From positions 1 through 5,233 of the forward strand of contig JAQULX010000248.1 of assembly GCA_028718465.1 (NCBI GenBank): DNA of 5,233 nt. The letters are read 5' to 3'. A program made the translations under genes and the position numbers. Below the pieces are notes generated by a model, which saw only the letters and a program-made list of their open reading frames with translations, was not told where the DNA came from and did no database searches. Shown one piece after another: positions 1-5,093 of this stretch; position 1 is the stretch's first letter; each line of letters begins with the position of its first letter. The stretch is from Dehalococcoidales bacterium. Its GTDB lineage: Bacteria; Chloroflexota; Dehalococcoidia; Dehalococcoidales; UBA3254.

Positions 1-2376
1 GTCTGTGATGAATTCAATGCCGCCCGATTCATCGGTCCGGTAGACCGTCGATTCTTTTAAGTTTTGCAGGACCTGTATATCCGGATGACCGTAGGAGTTA
101 TCTCGACCGACGGATATAACGGCTATTTGAGGCTGGACTACCGAAAGAAAAGCGGAGGATGTGGAGGTTGTTGAGCCGTGGTGGGCAACTTTAAGTACCG
201 TACAGCTTAGATCGGCCCGCTGCCTTATGAGATTGGCCTCAGCTTCATGTCCTGTGTCAGCCGTAAACAGGAAACTGACCTTATCCAGGGACAAACGCAG
301 GACCAGGCCGGCATCATCGATATCAATTTCAGCGTTTTCTGACACCGCCTCCGGCGGACCGAGGACTTCCAGTACGCCCCCGTTTCCCAGTTCGACGTAC
401 TGGCCGGCTGAAGCTGTTGTATGAGCGATATTTTTGCTTTCGATCAGATAAAGCCATTCGCGGTATTCGGGAGTATTTGCATCGAGGCCGGGAGATAATA
501 CCCGGTCGACCCTGTACCGCCGTAAAACCTCGATCAGGCCGTTCAGGTGGTCCTGATGCGGATGGGTCAGAATCATCAGGTCTATGTTCCTGTCCCAGAA
601 AGGCATTTTTTCGCTTAAGCCCAGGCAGACAGCCTGCGGGCCGGGTCCTCCGTCAATCAGGATGCTCTGGTTCCCGCAGCGGATCAAAATAGAGTCCCCT
701 TGCCCGACATCAAAAAAGCTCACGTGAAGGTCGCGGTCAGGCATCGTGGCAGCCGCGAAAGAAGTCAGAAAAGCCGGCAGCAGGAGTGGAATGATCAGTA
801 ACTTTTTGGGCGTTCGGTCGATTAGACCGGCTGCTCCGGCTGCACCGGAATTAATACTCGTGAAGAGTGGTGGAAGCCACTTTTTAAGGGATTTGTAATT
901 TGTTTTCACCAGTACCGCCAGGGCCAAAAGGAAGTAATAAGCCCAGATAAAATGGCTGCTGATATGCCCGGTATTGACCGCAGCCAGCGGAAGCGCGGCA
1001 AAGGCTTTTACCATCCATAGCATGTAGGAAAGAAAGATCCAGGCGATCCAGCCGGTAATCTGGGCCGCGGACTGGCTGAATAACCCTGTTACGGCAGTAA
1101 ACGATCCCAGAATGATAATGAAGGATAAAGCCGGCGCGATAAGCAGCGTGGAGATGGGCCCTGCAATCGAAAAAATGCCGAAATTATAGGCGATAACCGG
1201 CCAGACGGCGATGATGGCGCCCAGGGTTATGCTGATGCTTCCCGTAATTACGGAAACCATCCCGGAGATAGGCCTGTCCTCACCGAGCCTGGTGTCGATC
1301 GCTTCCCGGATTGGGTCCTGGAGCGCAGGGGCGATATATATCAGGCCTATCATCGCCAGGAAGCTCAACTGGAACGAGATGCTCCAGAGGATTTGGGGAG
1401 AGATTCCCACCATTAGTGCAGCGCTGAATGCCAGGGCCGGCGCTGCCAGTCTCTGCCTGCCCAGGAGTTCGGCGAATAAAAACATACTGGCCATGATGGC
1501 GCTGCGGACAACCGGCGACTGGAAGCCGGTAATCACCGCGTAAAACCATACCGTAATCAAGGCCAGCCAGACGTAGAGGTAATAACGCCGCCCGAAAATC
1601 CGGAGCCCCAGCATGACCATGATGCCGGCGATAATACTTAGATTGATTCCGGAGATAGCCAGCAGATGAGCGGTGCCCGTTATTGACAGGTCCGTCTTCA
1701 GAGAATCGGGGATGTTGGCCCTGATTCCGAGTACGATACCCTGGGCCAGAGAAGCCTGGGGTTCGGGGAGGGCTTTCGCAATGGATTGCGATAAATCTTC
1801 TCTGAAAGAATATATCCATGCCAGCGGCTTTATACCCATTCCCTGACCCGATAATTCTATTTTCGGGTAGACCATGGTGGAAAAGATGCCCTCGCGGGCC
1901 AGATAGGCCTGATAGTCAAAATCTTCGAATATGGGAGGGTCTTTCAGCTCTCCGGTGACCAGTAAAATATCCCCATAGCGGTATTCGGGATAGCGGGGTG
2001 CAAAGATGAGGACTGTACCTTGAATTTCCTGCGGCGTTGAATCGATTATCAGTTTTCTGGCAGACAGCTCGATATGGGTAGTATTTTCTCTGAATTCCGG
2101 CTGGGATTCGACTACGCCCTCGATAGTGACCTGGCCTTGATTATTGAACGCTGCCAGGGGAGTTTCCTCAGGGATTGTGGAAGGATAATAAGCTGCGGCG
2201 GCGAAAAGTGCTACCGGACATAATGTTGCTGCCGCCAGCAGCCGGAGGCGCTTCCTGGTAACCAGCAACAAGGCTAATGGCGCCAGTCCGCTCAGTGCCG
2301 GCATCCAGTGCAGATCGAATAGCGACCCTAGAAATATGCCCAGTACCCAGGCGCAGCAGATAGAAACAAGTATCAT
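1..2376 (-). CDS. comEC: ComEC/Rec2 DNA-internalization channel, C-terminus cut by window edge
   Basis: This is the inner-membrane channel that carries transforming single-stranded DNA into the cytoplasm. An uninterrupted frame of 792 codons runs from ATG at 2376 to base 1. ComEC proteins are commonly about 750-850 residues, so probably only a few are missing. Order of parts: N-terminal membrane segments (about 1-63); an OB-fold-like DUF4131 domain (about 83-168, ending in the typical FDYQAYLAREGI); the hydrophobic Competence domain (about 205-495) with HLLAISGINLSI (237-248), GFQSPVVRSAIMA and SISFQLSFLAMIGL; a further hydrophobic segment (526-542); and a metallo-beta-lactamase-like domain (550-792). 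That domain keeps FFDVGQGDS (554-562), HPHQDH (605-610), FTAD (704-707), AHHGS (731-735) and YGHP (762-765), so it looks catalytically competent. The start is fixed by an in-frame stop at 2409-2407 and an AGAGG-like site just upstream. It follows comEA by 45 bases, same strand, likely co-transcribed. The OB-like domain contains no cysteine. Confidence 0.96.
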   Translation of the reverse strand, partial: MILVSICCAWVLGIFLGSLFDLHWMPALSGLAPLALLLVTRKRLRLLAAATLCPVALFAAAAYYPSTIPEETPLAAFNNQGQVTIEGVVESQPEFRENTTHIELSARKLIIDSTPQEIQGTVLIFAPRYPEYRYGDILLVTGELKDPPIFEDFDYQAYLAREGIFSTMVYPKIELSGQGMGIKPLAWIYSFREDLSQSIAKALPEPQASLAQGIVLGIRANIPDSLKTDLSITGTAHLLAISGINLSIIAGIMVMLGLRIFGRRYYLYVWLALITVWFYAVITGFQSPVVRSAIMASMFLFAELLGRQRLAAPALAFSAALMVGISPQILWSISFQLSFLAMIGLIYIAPALQDPIREAIDTRLGEDRPISGMVSVITGSISITLGAIIAVWPVIAYNFGIFSIAGPISTLLIAPALSFIIILGSFTAVTGLFSQSAAQITGWIAWIFLSYMLWMVKAFAALPLAAVNTGHISSHFIWAYYFLLALAVLVKTNYKSLKKWLPPLFTSINSGAAGAAGLIDRTPKKLLIIPLLLPAFLTSFAAATMPDRDLHVSFFDVGQGDSILIRCGNQSILIDGGPGPQAVCLGLSEKMPFWDRNIDLMILTHPHQDHLNGLIEVLRRYRVDRVLSPGLDANTPEYREWLYLIESKNIAHTTASAGQYVELGNGGVLEVLGPPEAVSENAEIDIDDAGLVLRLSLDKVSFLFTADTGHEAEANLIRQRADLSCTVLKVAHHGSTTSTSSAFLSVVQPQIAVISVGRDNSYGHPDIQVLQNLKESTVYRTDESGGIEFITD

Positions 2377-2401
2377 AAGGCCTCTTGCGGAGATGCTTCG
2401 C

Positions 2402-2413
2402 CCGCTTTAGCGG
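2402..2413. repeat. Small palindrome between comEA and comEC
   Basis: The 45-base comEA-comEC gap holds the near-perfect palindrome CCGCTTTAGCGG. In RNA it could form only a 4-bp stem with a TTTA loop. It is followed by no T-run, so it is not a convincing terminator. It may be incidental or a minor processing or translation-tuning hairpin upstream of the comEC start. Confidence 0.3.
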
Positions 2414-2421
2414 TCTCCGTG

Positions 2422-2931
2422 TTATTCCACAACAGTAATAAAAGGCTTTATCGAATTGAAAGTGGACTCGCTTATCCCGGGGACCCGGTTCAGGTCTTCA
2501 ATGCTGGAGAAGGGGCCGTTTTGCTGGCGGTAATCGATGATAGCTTGGGCCCGGACTTCGCCGATGCCCGGAAGAGCTTGCAGCAGCCAGCTTTCAGCGC
2601 GGTTTATATTGATTTTTTGCGGGAGTACTCCATCTTCTTTTTGCGGGATAATGAGCCGGACACGGGTATAGTCTGCCTCGTTAACTGCTCCCCCGCTGGC
2701 CTGGATCAGGCCGCCGATGTCGTCACCAGCCTGAAAGGAATAAGGCCCCGGATTCGCGACCGCTCCCTCAATGTAAACTCGCCCTTGCACTGCGGGCGCA
2801 GCGCGGTCCAGGATCTCGATCTGTTTCCCGCGGTCATAGCGCATCCAGATGACCAGGCTGCTGCTGATGACAATAACGATTAATAGACCTGTAACCAGAA
2901 GCCAGAACCAGCTCAGCTTGTCGGAAGTCAT
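2422..2931 (-). CDS. comEA: ComEA-type DNA-binding competence protein (SLBB + helix-hairpin-helix)
   Basis: This is a membrane-anchored receptor that binds double-stranded DNA outside the cytoplasmic membrane and passes it to ComEC during natural transformation. The 169-residue protein has a short N-terminus, one hydrophobic anchor (about 8-30) with no obvious cleavage site, an SLBB-type domain (about 50-98; VYIEGAVANPGPY is the typical start), a short linker, and a C-terminal tandem helix-hairpin-helix domain (about 107-169). That domain starts with KININRAE and contains LPGIGEVRAQAI (120-131) and VPGISESTFNSI (150-161), the usual ComEA DNA-backbone-binding hairpins. The length and domain order are typical of Gram-positive and Chloroflexota ComEA. 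The ATG at 2931 is preceded by GGAG (2942-2939) at good spacing. It is the first gene of a comEA-comEC operon; no comEB lies between them. Confidence 0.96.
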   Translation of the reverse strand: MTSDKLSWFWLLVTGLLIVIVISSSLVIWMRYDRGKQIEILDRAAPAVQGRVYIEGAVANPGPYSFQAGDDIGGLIQASGGAVNEADYTRVRLIIPQKEDGVLPQKININRAESWLLQALPGIGEVRAQAIIDYRQQNGPFSSIEDLNRVPGISESTFNSIKPFITVVE

Positions 2932-2947
2932 AGCTGTCTCCAGGTTG

Positions 2948-2994
2948 AGTATAACTATCTAAGTCGCCTGAAATATCTGCTAGTCTGTTATACT
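2948..2994. promoter_or_regulatory. Inverted repeat and possible promoter upstream of comEA
   Basis: Perfect 8-bp arms AGTATAAC (2948-2955) and GTTATACT (2987-2994) are separated by 31 bases; beyond three mismatches, three more positions also match. On the minus strand the distal arm supplies TATAAC (2992-2987), a plausible -10 for comEA giving a leader of about 50 bases. The -35 is poor (TTCCGT at 3016-3011, 18-bp spacing). The proximal arm supplies TATACT (2953-2948), but initiation there would start inside the GGAG ribosome site. A regulator-controlled promoter is one reading; chance AT-rich symmetry is another. Confidence 0.35.
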
Positions 2995-3016
2995 GAAATC
3001 CGTGCTCTACACGGAA

Positions 3017-3043
3017 TCCGGTCTCCCTTCTCCCCCTCCCTTG
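3017..3043. repeat. Direct repeat copy 1 (TCCGGTCTCC...CCTT)
   Basis: This pyrimidine-rich segment starts TCCGGTCTCC and ends in CCCTTG. It closely matches 3371-3395, differing mainly in the lengths of its C-runs. Both copies follow a 'GGAATCC' or 'GAAATCCA' sequence, so the two copies, about 354 bases apart, may be the ends of related repeat elements bracketing most of the spacer. Confidence 0.65.
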
Positions 3044-3100
3044 ACACTGAATCGATATCCGGTTCTGTTCAATCAGGGTCGACAGCGCCCACCCCCTGGC

Positions 3101-3187
3101 CGTCATTCAGGTTTGGCAGAGCCCAACCCCTTGTCCGCCATTCCGAACCCAACCCCTCTCCCGTCATTCCATGCCCCGCCCCTTGGA
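3101..3187. repeat. Degenerate 26-bp-spaced repeat array (CGTCATTC...CCC)
   Basis: Units begin at 3101 (CGTCATTCAGG), 3136 (CGCCATTCCG) and 3162 (CGTCATTCCATG), and the next element begins at 3188 (CGTCATTGCG). The last three start points are exactly 26 bases apart. Each unit ends in a C-rich run such as CCCAACCCCT or GCCCCGCCCCTT. The units are too diverged and short to be a CRISPR array, with no conserved repeat/unique-spacer pattern. They look like decayed copies of one interspersed repeat head. Confidence 0.6.
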
Positions 3188-3226
3188 CGTCATTGCGAGG
3201 CTCCTGAACCTCCTCCGAAGCAATCT
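3188..3226. repeat. Interspersed repeat, CGTCATTGCGAGG...CGAAGCAATCT type
   Basis: The element begins CGTCATTGCGAGG and ends CGAAGCAATCT. Its ends are complementary: ATTGC (3192-3196) with GCAAT (3220-3224), and GAGG (3197-3200) with CCTC (3212-3215), giving an imperfect hairpin. From memory, this head and tail match a short intergenic repeat common in Dehalococcoidia and several other environmental bacteria, where the middle is usually an AGCGAAGCGA-like segment. Here the middle is diverged. Confidence 0.65.
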
Positions 3227-3278
3227 AAGGGCCTTGAAGTCAGCCTGAGGTCGGGAATCCCTCTTAAACGTTAATACC

Positions 3279-3319
3279 TTGTCATGCTGGAATCCTGCAC
3301 TGGGCGCTCCGAAGCATCT
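3279..3319. repeat. Interspersed repeat, TTGTCATGC...CGAAGCATCT type
   Basis: This is a sister form of the element at 3188-3226: head TTGTCATGCTGG, tail CGAAGCATCT, with ATGC (3284-3287) complementary to GCAT (3314-3317). The matching head-tail grammar (GTCAT-TGC/CAATCT versus GTCAT-GC/CATCT) argues that both belong to one repeat superfamily in the same orientation. Confidence 0.6.
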
Positions 3320-3341
3320 CAGAGCGGGGCGGCCCCTTTCT

Positions 3342-3375
3342 CGTCATTCTGGATTGGATTCCGAAATCCATCCGG
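3342..3375. repeat. Hairpin-forming repeat, CGTCATTCTGG...ATCCATCCGG type
   Basis: After the head CGTCATTCT, GGAT (3351-3354) and GGATT (3356-3360) pair with AATCC (3365-3369) and ATCC (3370-3373) around a CCGA loop, leaving one bulged T. The result is a 9-bp stem. This resembles the GTCATTC-type repeats whose body is a GGATT/AATCC hairpin. No T-run follows on either strand, so an intrinsic terminator is unlikely. Confidence 0.55.
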
Positions 3376-3395
3376 TCTCCTTCTCCCCTTCCTTA
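3371..3395. repeat. Direct repeat copy 2 (TCCGGTCTCC...CCTT)
   Basis: This is the second copy of the segment at 3017-3043, with shorter C-runs. It overlaps the tail of the hairpin repeat at 3342-3375 and is followed by a short tandem CTTAATC CTTAATC, the second unit ending at about 3404. Confidence 0.65.
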
Positions 3396-3418
3396 ATCCT
3401 TAATCTTAAACCCTGATT

Positions 3419-3442
3419 CTGCCCCCCTACGGAGCAGGGCAG
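3419..3442 (-). terminator. Weak terminator-like hairpin downstream of trkA
   Basis: CTGCCC (3419-3424) and GGGCAG (3437-3442) form a perfect 6-bp GC-rich stem around a 12-base loop, 33 bases beyond the trkA stop. No T-run follows in the transcript direction (the next bases are AATCAGGG), so it does not fit a standard intrinsic terminator. It could be a 3'-end stabilising structure or coincidence. Read-through into comEA cannot be excluded. Confidence 0.3.
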
Positions 3443-3475
3443 GGCTGAATTAATCCGGCTGGTTGTTCTAACTTT

Positions 3476-4138
3476 TCACCGGCCTCTTAAGGCGATCTTT
3501 AGCTGGTCTTCGATATCTGTGGGAGTCAGGGCAATTACCTGGTCTCCGACTTCAATTACTGTGTTCGGCGTAACCATCTGCGGTCTCTGCTCACGGCGGA
3601 TAATCAGAATTAGAATGCTTCCTGGAGGAAGCGAAATGTCTTTTACCTCTTTCCCTACGCTGCTGGAGTCTGCCGGGATTTTAACTTCCACCAGTTCCAG
3701 GCCGCGGTCTTTAATCGTCAGCAAATGAGTCAGGATATGGGTGGGCACTTCCTGTTGAATGTGCTCCATGATGACATTGGTGCTGCTGACAGTGACATCG
3801 ACCCCCAGCATGCTGAAAAGAGTTTCATTCTTGGGATTATTGCTGCGTGCGATAGTACGGGGTACCTTGAATTTGTGTTTGGCCACCTGGCAGGCGACCA
3901 GGTTATCTTCATCATCTCCGGTTACCGCTATTAACATGTCCGCCCTGGCAACACCGGCCTCAGCCTGAGTGGCGGCCTCGCAGCCGTCTCCCAGGAGGCA
4001 GATACTTCCCAGTTCATTGGTAATAAATTCGGTCCGGCTTCTGTCTTTTTCAATGACCAGTATTTCATGGTCTTCAGTCAGAAGAGCTTTTGCGAGGTGA
4101 TATCCAACTCTACCCCCGCCTACAACAATAATATACAT
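3476..4138 (-). CDS. trkA: TrkA-family (RCK_N + RCK_C) potassium-transport regulatory subunit
   Basis: This is a cytosolic nucleotide-binding subunit that gates a K+ transporter of the Trk/Ktr type or a related carrier. The 220-residue protein has an RCK_N Rossmann domain (1 to about 135) with GGGRVG (7-12) after a hydrophobic strand, acidic E30 at the end of strand 2 (the position that usually contacts the adenosine ribose and favours NAD(H)), LGDG (49-52), and the conserved AVTGDDEDNLVACQVAK stretch (71-87). An RCK_C/TrkA_C domain follows (about 140-220). This is the usual length of single-unit TrkA/KtrA proteins; E. coli TrkA is a tandem double of about 458 residues. The start ATG lies 3 bases beyond the previous gene's stop, and its GAGG site (4149-4146) is inside that gene's end, so the two are translationally linked. 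No trkH/ktrB is in view. Confidence 0.93.
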   Translation of the reverse strand: MYIIVVGGGRVGYHLAKALLTEDHEILVIEKDRSRTEFITNELGSICLLGDGCEAATQAEAGVARADMLIAVTGDDEDNLVACQVAKHKFKVPRTIARSNNPKNETLFSMLGVDVTVSSTNVIMEHIQQEVPTHILTHLLTIKDRGLELVEVKIPADSSSVGKEVKDISLPPGSILILIIRREQRPQMVTPNTVIEVGDQVIALTPTDIEDQLKIALRGR

Positions 4139-4141
4139 TTT

Positions 4142-4552
4142 CTAACCTCGCGGTTCCCCCAGCAGGTCATCTTGCAGCATCAGGGCAAAGATGATAGTAG
4201 GGCTGAACGCTTCCAGTCCTAGATCGCTGTATAGCTCTCGCCGTAATGGGTCATAAATCCGCAGGAGCACCCTGGGGACATTGAATATATGTTTGGCAAT
4301 CTGGGCCGCCATTATATTACGGTTATCACCCTGGGTAACCGCTACAAAGGCGTCCATTCCTTTTATACCGGCTTTCACAAGGGTCTCATCACTGGTGCCG
4401 TCACCGACCAGGGCGGTCCCTCCAAAATTCGGAGGCAGCCGGCGAAAGCTGTATTCATCAATATCCAGGATCGTAATCTGGTGACCTGCATTATCCAGTA
4501 ATGAGGCTAAATAGGCGCCGGTCCGGCCGCAACCCATGATCAATACTTTCAT
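4142..4552 (-). CDS. trkA: Short TrkA-family protein, RCK_N domain only
   Basis: This 136-residue protein is almost entirely one RCK_N Rossmann domain. It has GCGRTG (7-12), acidic residues D30 and D32 after strand 2, VGDGTSDE (49-56), and AVTQGDNRNIMAAQIAKHIF (71-90), which is closely parallel to the same stretch of the next gene. It ends soon after the domain and has no RCK_C ligand-binding domain. The downstream gene starts just 3 bases later, so this is a genuine short form and not a frame-broken long one. Two side-by-side single-RCK genes are a known arrangement, as in the mycobacterial ceoB-ceoC pair, and the two may co-assemble into a mixed gating ring. The start has a weak AGG (4563-4561) 8 bases upstream, and the gap to usp is 12 bases. 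Its role as a K+ transport regulator is inferred from family and neighbours. Confidence 0.9.
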   Translation of the reverse strand: MKVLIMGCGRTGAYLASLLDNAGHQITILDIDEYSFRRLPPNFGGTALVGDGTSDETLVKAGIKGMDAFVAVTQGDNRNIMAAQIAKHIFNVPRVLLRIYDPLRRELYSDLGLEAFSPTIIFALMLQDDLLGEPRG

Positions 4553-4564
4553 CCGTCTAACCTG

Positions 4565-5011
4565 CTATCGTTTGTACTGGGAATATAACATCACCTGGCA
4601 GGGCGCGTTCTTCAATACGTATGGTATAATGCTGCCTATGTTAAACTGCCCGAAGCGCAGTTGATATCTGATCCCCATTAATATTAAATCAATTTTTCTG
4701 TCAACAGCCTCATCGATGATAGTAGGCGCTACATCACGTGCCTGAAGGAGGTCCGTTTCCAGTTCGTAGTCTTCGGATTCGGCTATTACCGCCATGCGGT
4801 CAAGAAGTTCTTCCGCTCGCCTGGTTTCAGATTCAATCTCAGCTTCCAGGGGAAGGGAACGCTTGACGGTAATGACATACATGGCGAAAAGCTTGCTTTT
4901 ATCTCTCCGGGCGATCCAGCAGGCCATGCGCATCGTTTCTTCATCAGCTTCAGTGCCGGTCACCGGTACCAGTATGCGGTGGAATACAGGTCGATTTTTT
5001 TGCTCACTCAT
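4565..5011 (-). CDS. Universal stress protein (UspA) domain protein
   Basis: This is a 148-residue single Usp domain, the usual family size. It starts with the typical strand FHRILVPVTGTEADEE (10-25) and ends with GSIIPYVLKNAPCQVMLY (126-143). Usp proteins are soluble alpha/beta dimers, many of which bind ATP or AMP. The nucleotide-binding motif G-2X-G-9X-G-S/T is present in spacing but altered: G113, then Y116 where glycine is usual, then G126-S127. The usual aspartate of the first loop (VPVDGS) is T18. Nucleotide binding may therefore be weak or different. It is the first gene of the usp-trkA-trkA operon, just downstream of an APC permease. Usp domains are often fused to or encoded beside APC-type transporters, so it is plausibly a detached regulatory domain of that carrier. 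The leader shows no clear Shine-Dalgarno site before the ATG. Confidence 0.9.
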   Translation of the reverse strand: MSEQKNRPVFHRILVPVTGTEADEETMRMACWIARRDKSKLFAMYVITVKRSLPLEAEIESETRRAEELLDRMAVIAESEDYELETDLLQARDVAPTIIDEAVDRKIDLILMGIRYQLRFGQFNIGSIIPYVLKNAPCQVMLYSQYKR

Positions 5012-5033
5012 AATAGATAAAATGTTTTCAGAG

Positions 5034-5091
5034 TTAAGGTATTATAAACTTATTGAGCTAACTAATCAATATGTCCCCGGCTATACCTTAA
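5034..5091. repeat. Perfect 9-bp inverted repeat bracketing the usp promoter
   Basis: Arms TTAAGGTAT (5034-5042) and ATACCTTAA (5083-5091) are exact inverse complements with 40 bases between, centre to centre 49 bp. The left arm covers the predicted start site and the edge of the -10; the right arm lies upstream of the -35, near -50. This placement is what a two-site operator bound by one dimeric regulator, perhaps looping, would look like. The AT-rich context makes chance possible. Confidence 0.4.
5041..5069 (-). promoter_or_regulatory. Sigma70-type promoter for usp-trkA-trkA
   Basis: On the minus strand, TTGATT (5069-5064) and a perfect TATAAT (5046-5041) are separated by exactly 17 bases. 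Initiation would fall near 5034, giving a leader of roughly 23 bases before the usp ATG at 5011. This is the best promoter match in the window, and it indicates that the usp operon is not dependent on read-through from the permease gene. Confidence 0.7.
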
Positions 5092-5093
5092 AT

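Larger units (their letters stand above)
2932..3475. other. Gene-free, repeat-rich spacer between trkA and comEA
   Basis: No credible protein-coding or RNA gene is seen in these 544 bases. Short open frames here have low-complexity proline- and serine-rich translations with no domain signature. The + strand is rich in C/T runs and contains several diverged copies of GTCATT/GTCATGC-type interspersed repeats, two longer direct-repeat copies and small hairpins, listed separately. The right end would hold the 3' end of the trkA transcript and the left end the comEA leader and promoter. Confidence 0.8.

Noticed and set aside
1280..1819. 179-codon open frame on the minus strand inside comEC
   Set aside because: It lies one frame off the unbroken 792-codon comEC frame. 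Its translation is rich in R, G, P and H with no domain, while the comEC frame carries every expected motif.
2419..2883. 154-codon open frame on the + strand opposite comEA
   Set aside because: It is fully antisense to comEA, which has clear SLBB and HhH domains. The antisense product shows no family signature or ribosome site and is a by-product of codon usage.
3041..3069. + strand TTGACA promoter
   Set aside because: A perfect TTGACA at 3041-3046 has no acceptable -10 at 16-18 bases (TCTGTT at 17), and no + strand gene follows.
2834..3106. 90-codon minus strand open frame upstream of and overlapping comEA
   Set aside because: It overlaps the comEA start in another frame and runs through repeat sequence, with no recognisable domain.
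3101..3226. CRISPR array
   Set aside because: The repeated heads are only about 8 bases, diverged from each other, and the material between them is itself C-rich and related. There are no unique spacers and no cas gene.
3002..3274. 90-codon + strand open frame in the spacer
   Set aside because: It is a proline-rich translation of the C-rich repeats, with no start signal or domain. It is explained by the repeat array.
5012..5093. c-di-AMP (ydaO-type) riboswitch before the usp-trkA operon
   Set aside because: This was considered because such riboswitches precede K+ transport genes, but the 82-base gap is too short for that aptamer and the predicted leader is only about 23 bases.
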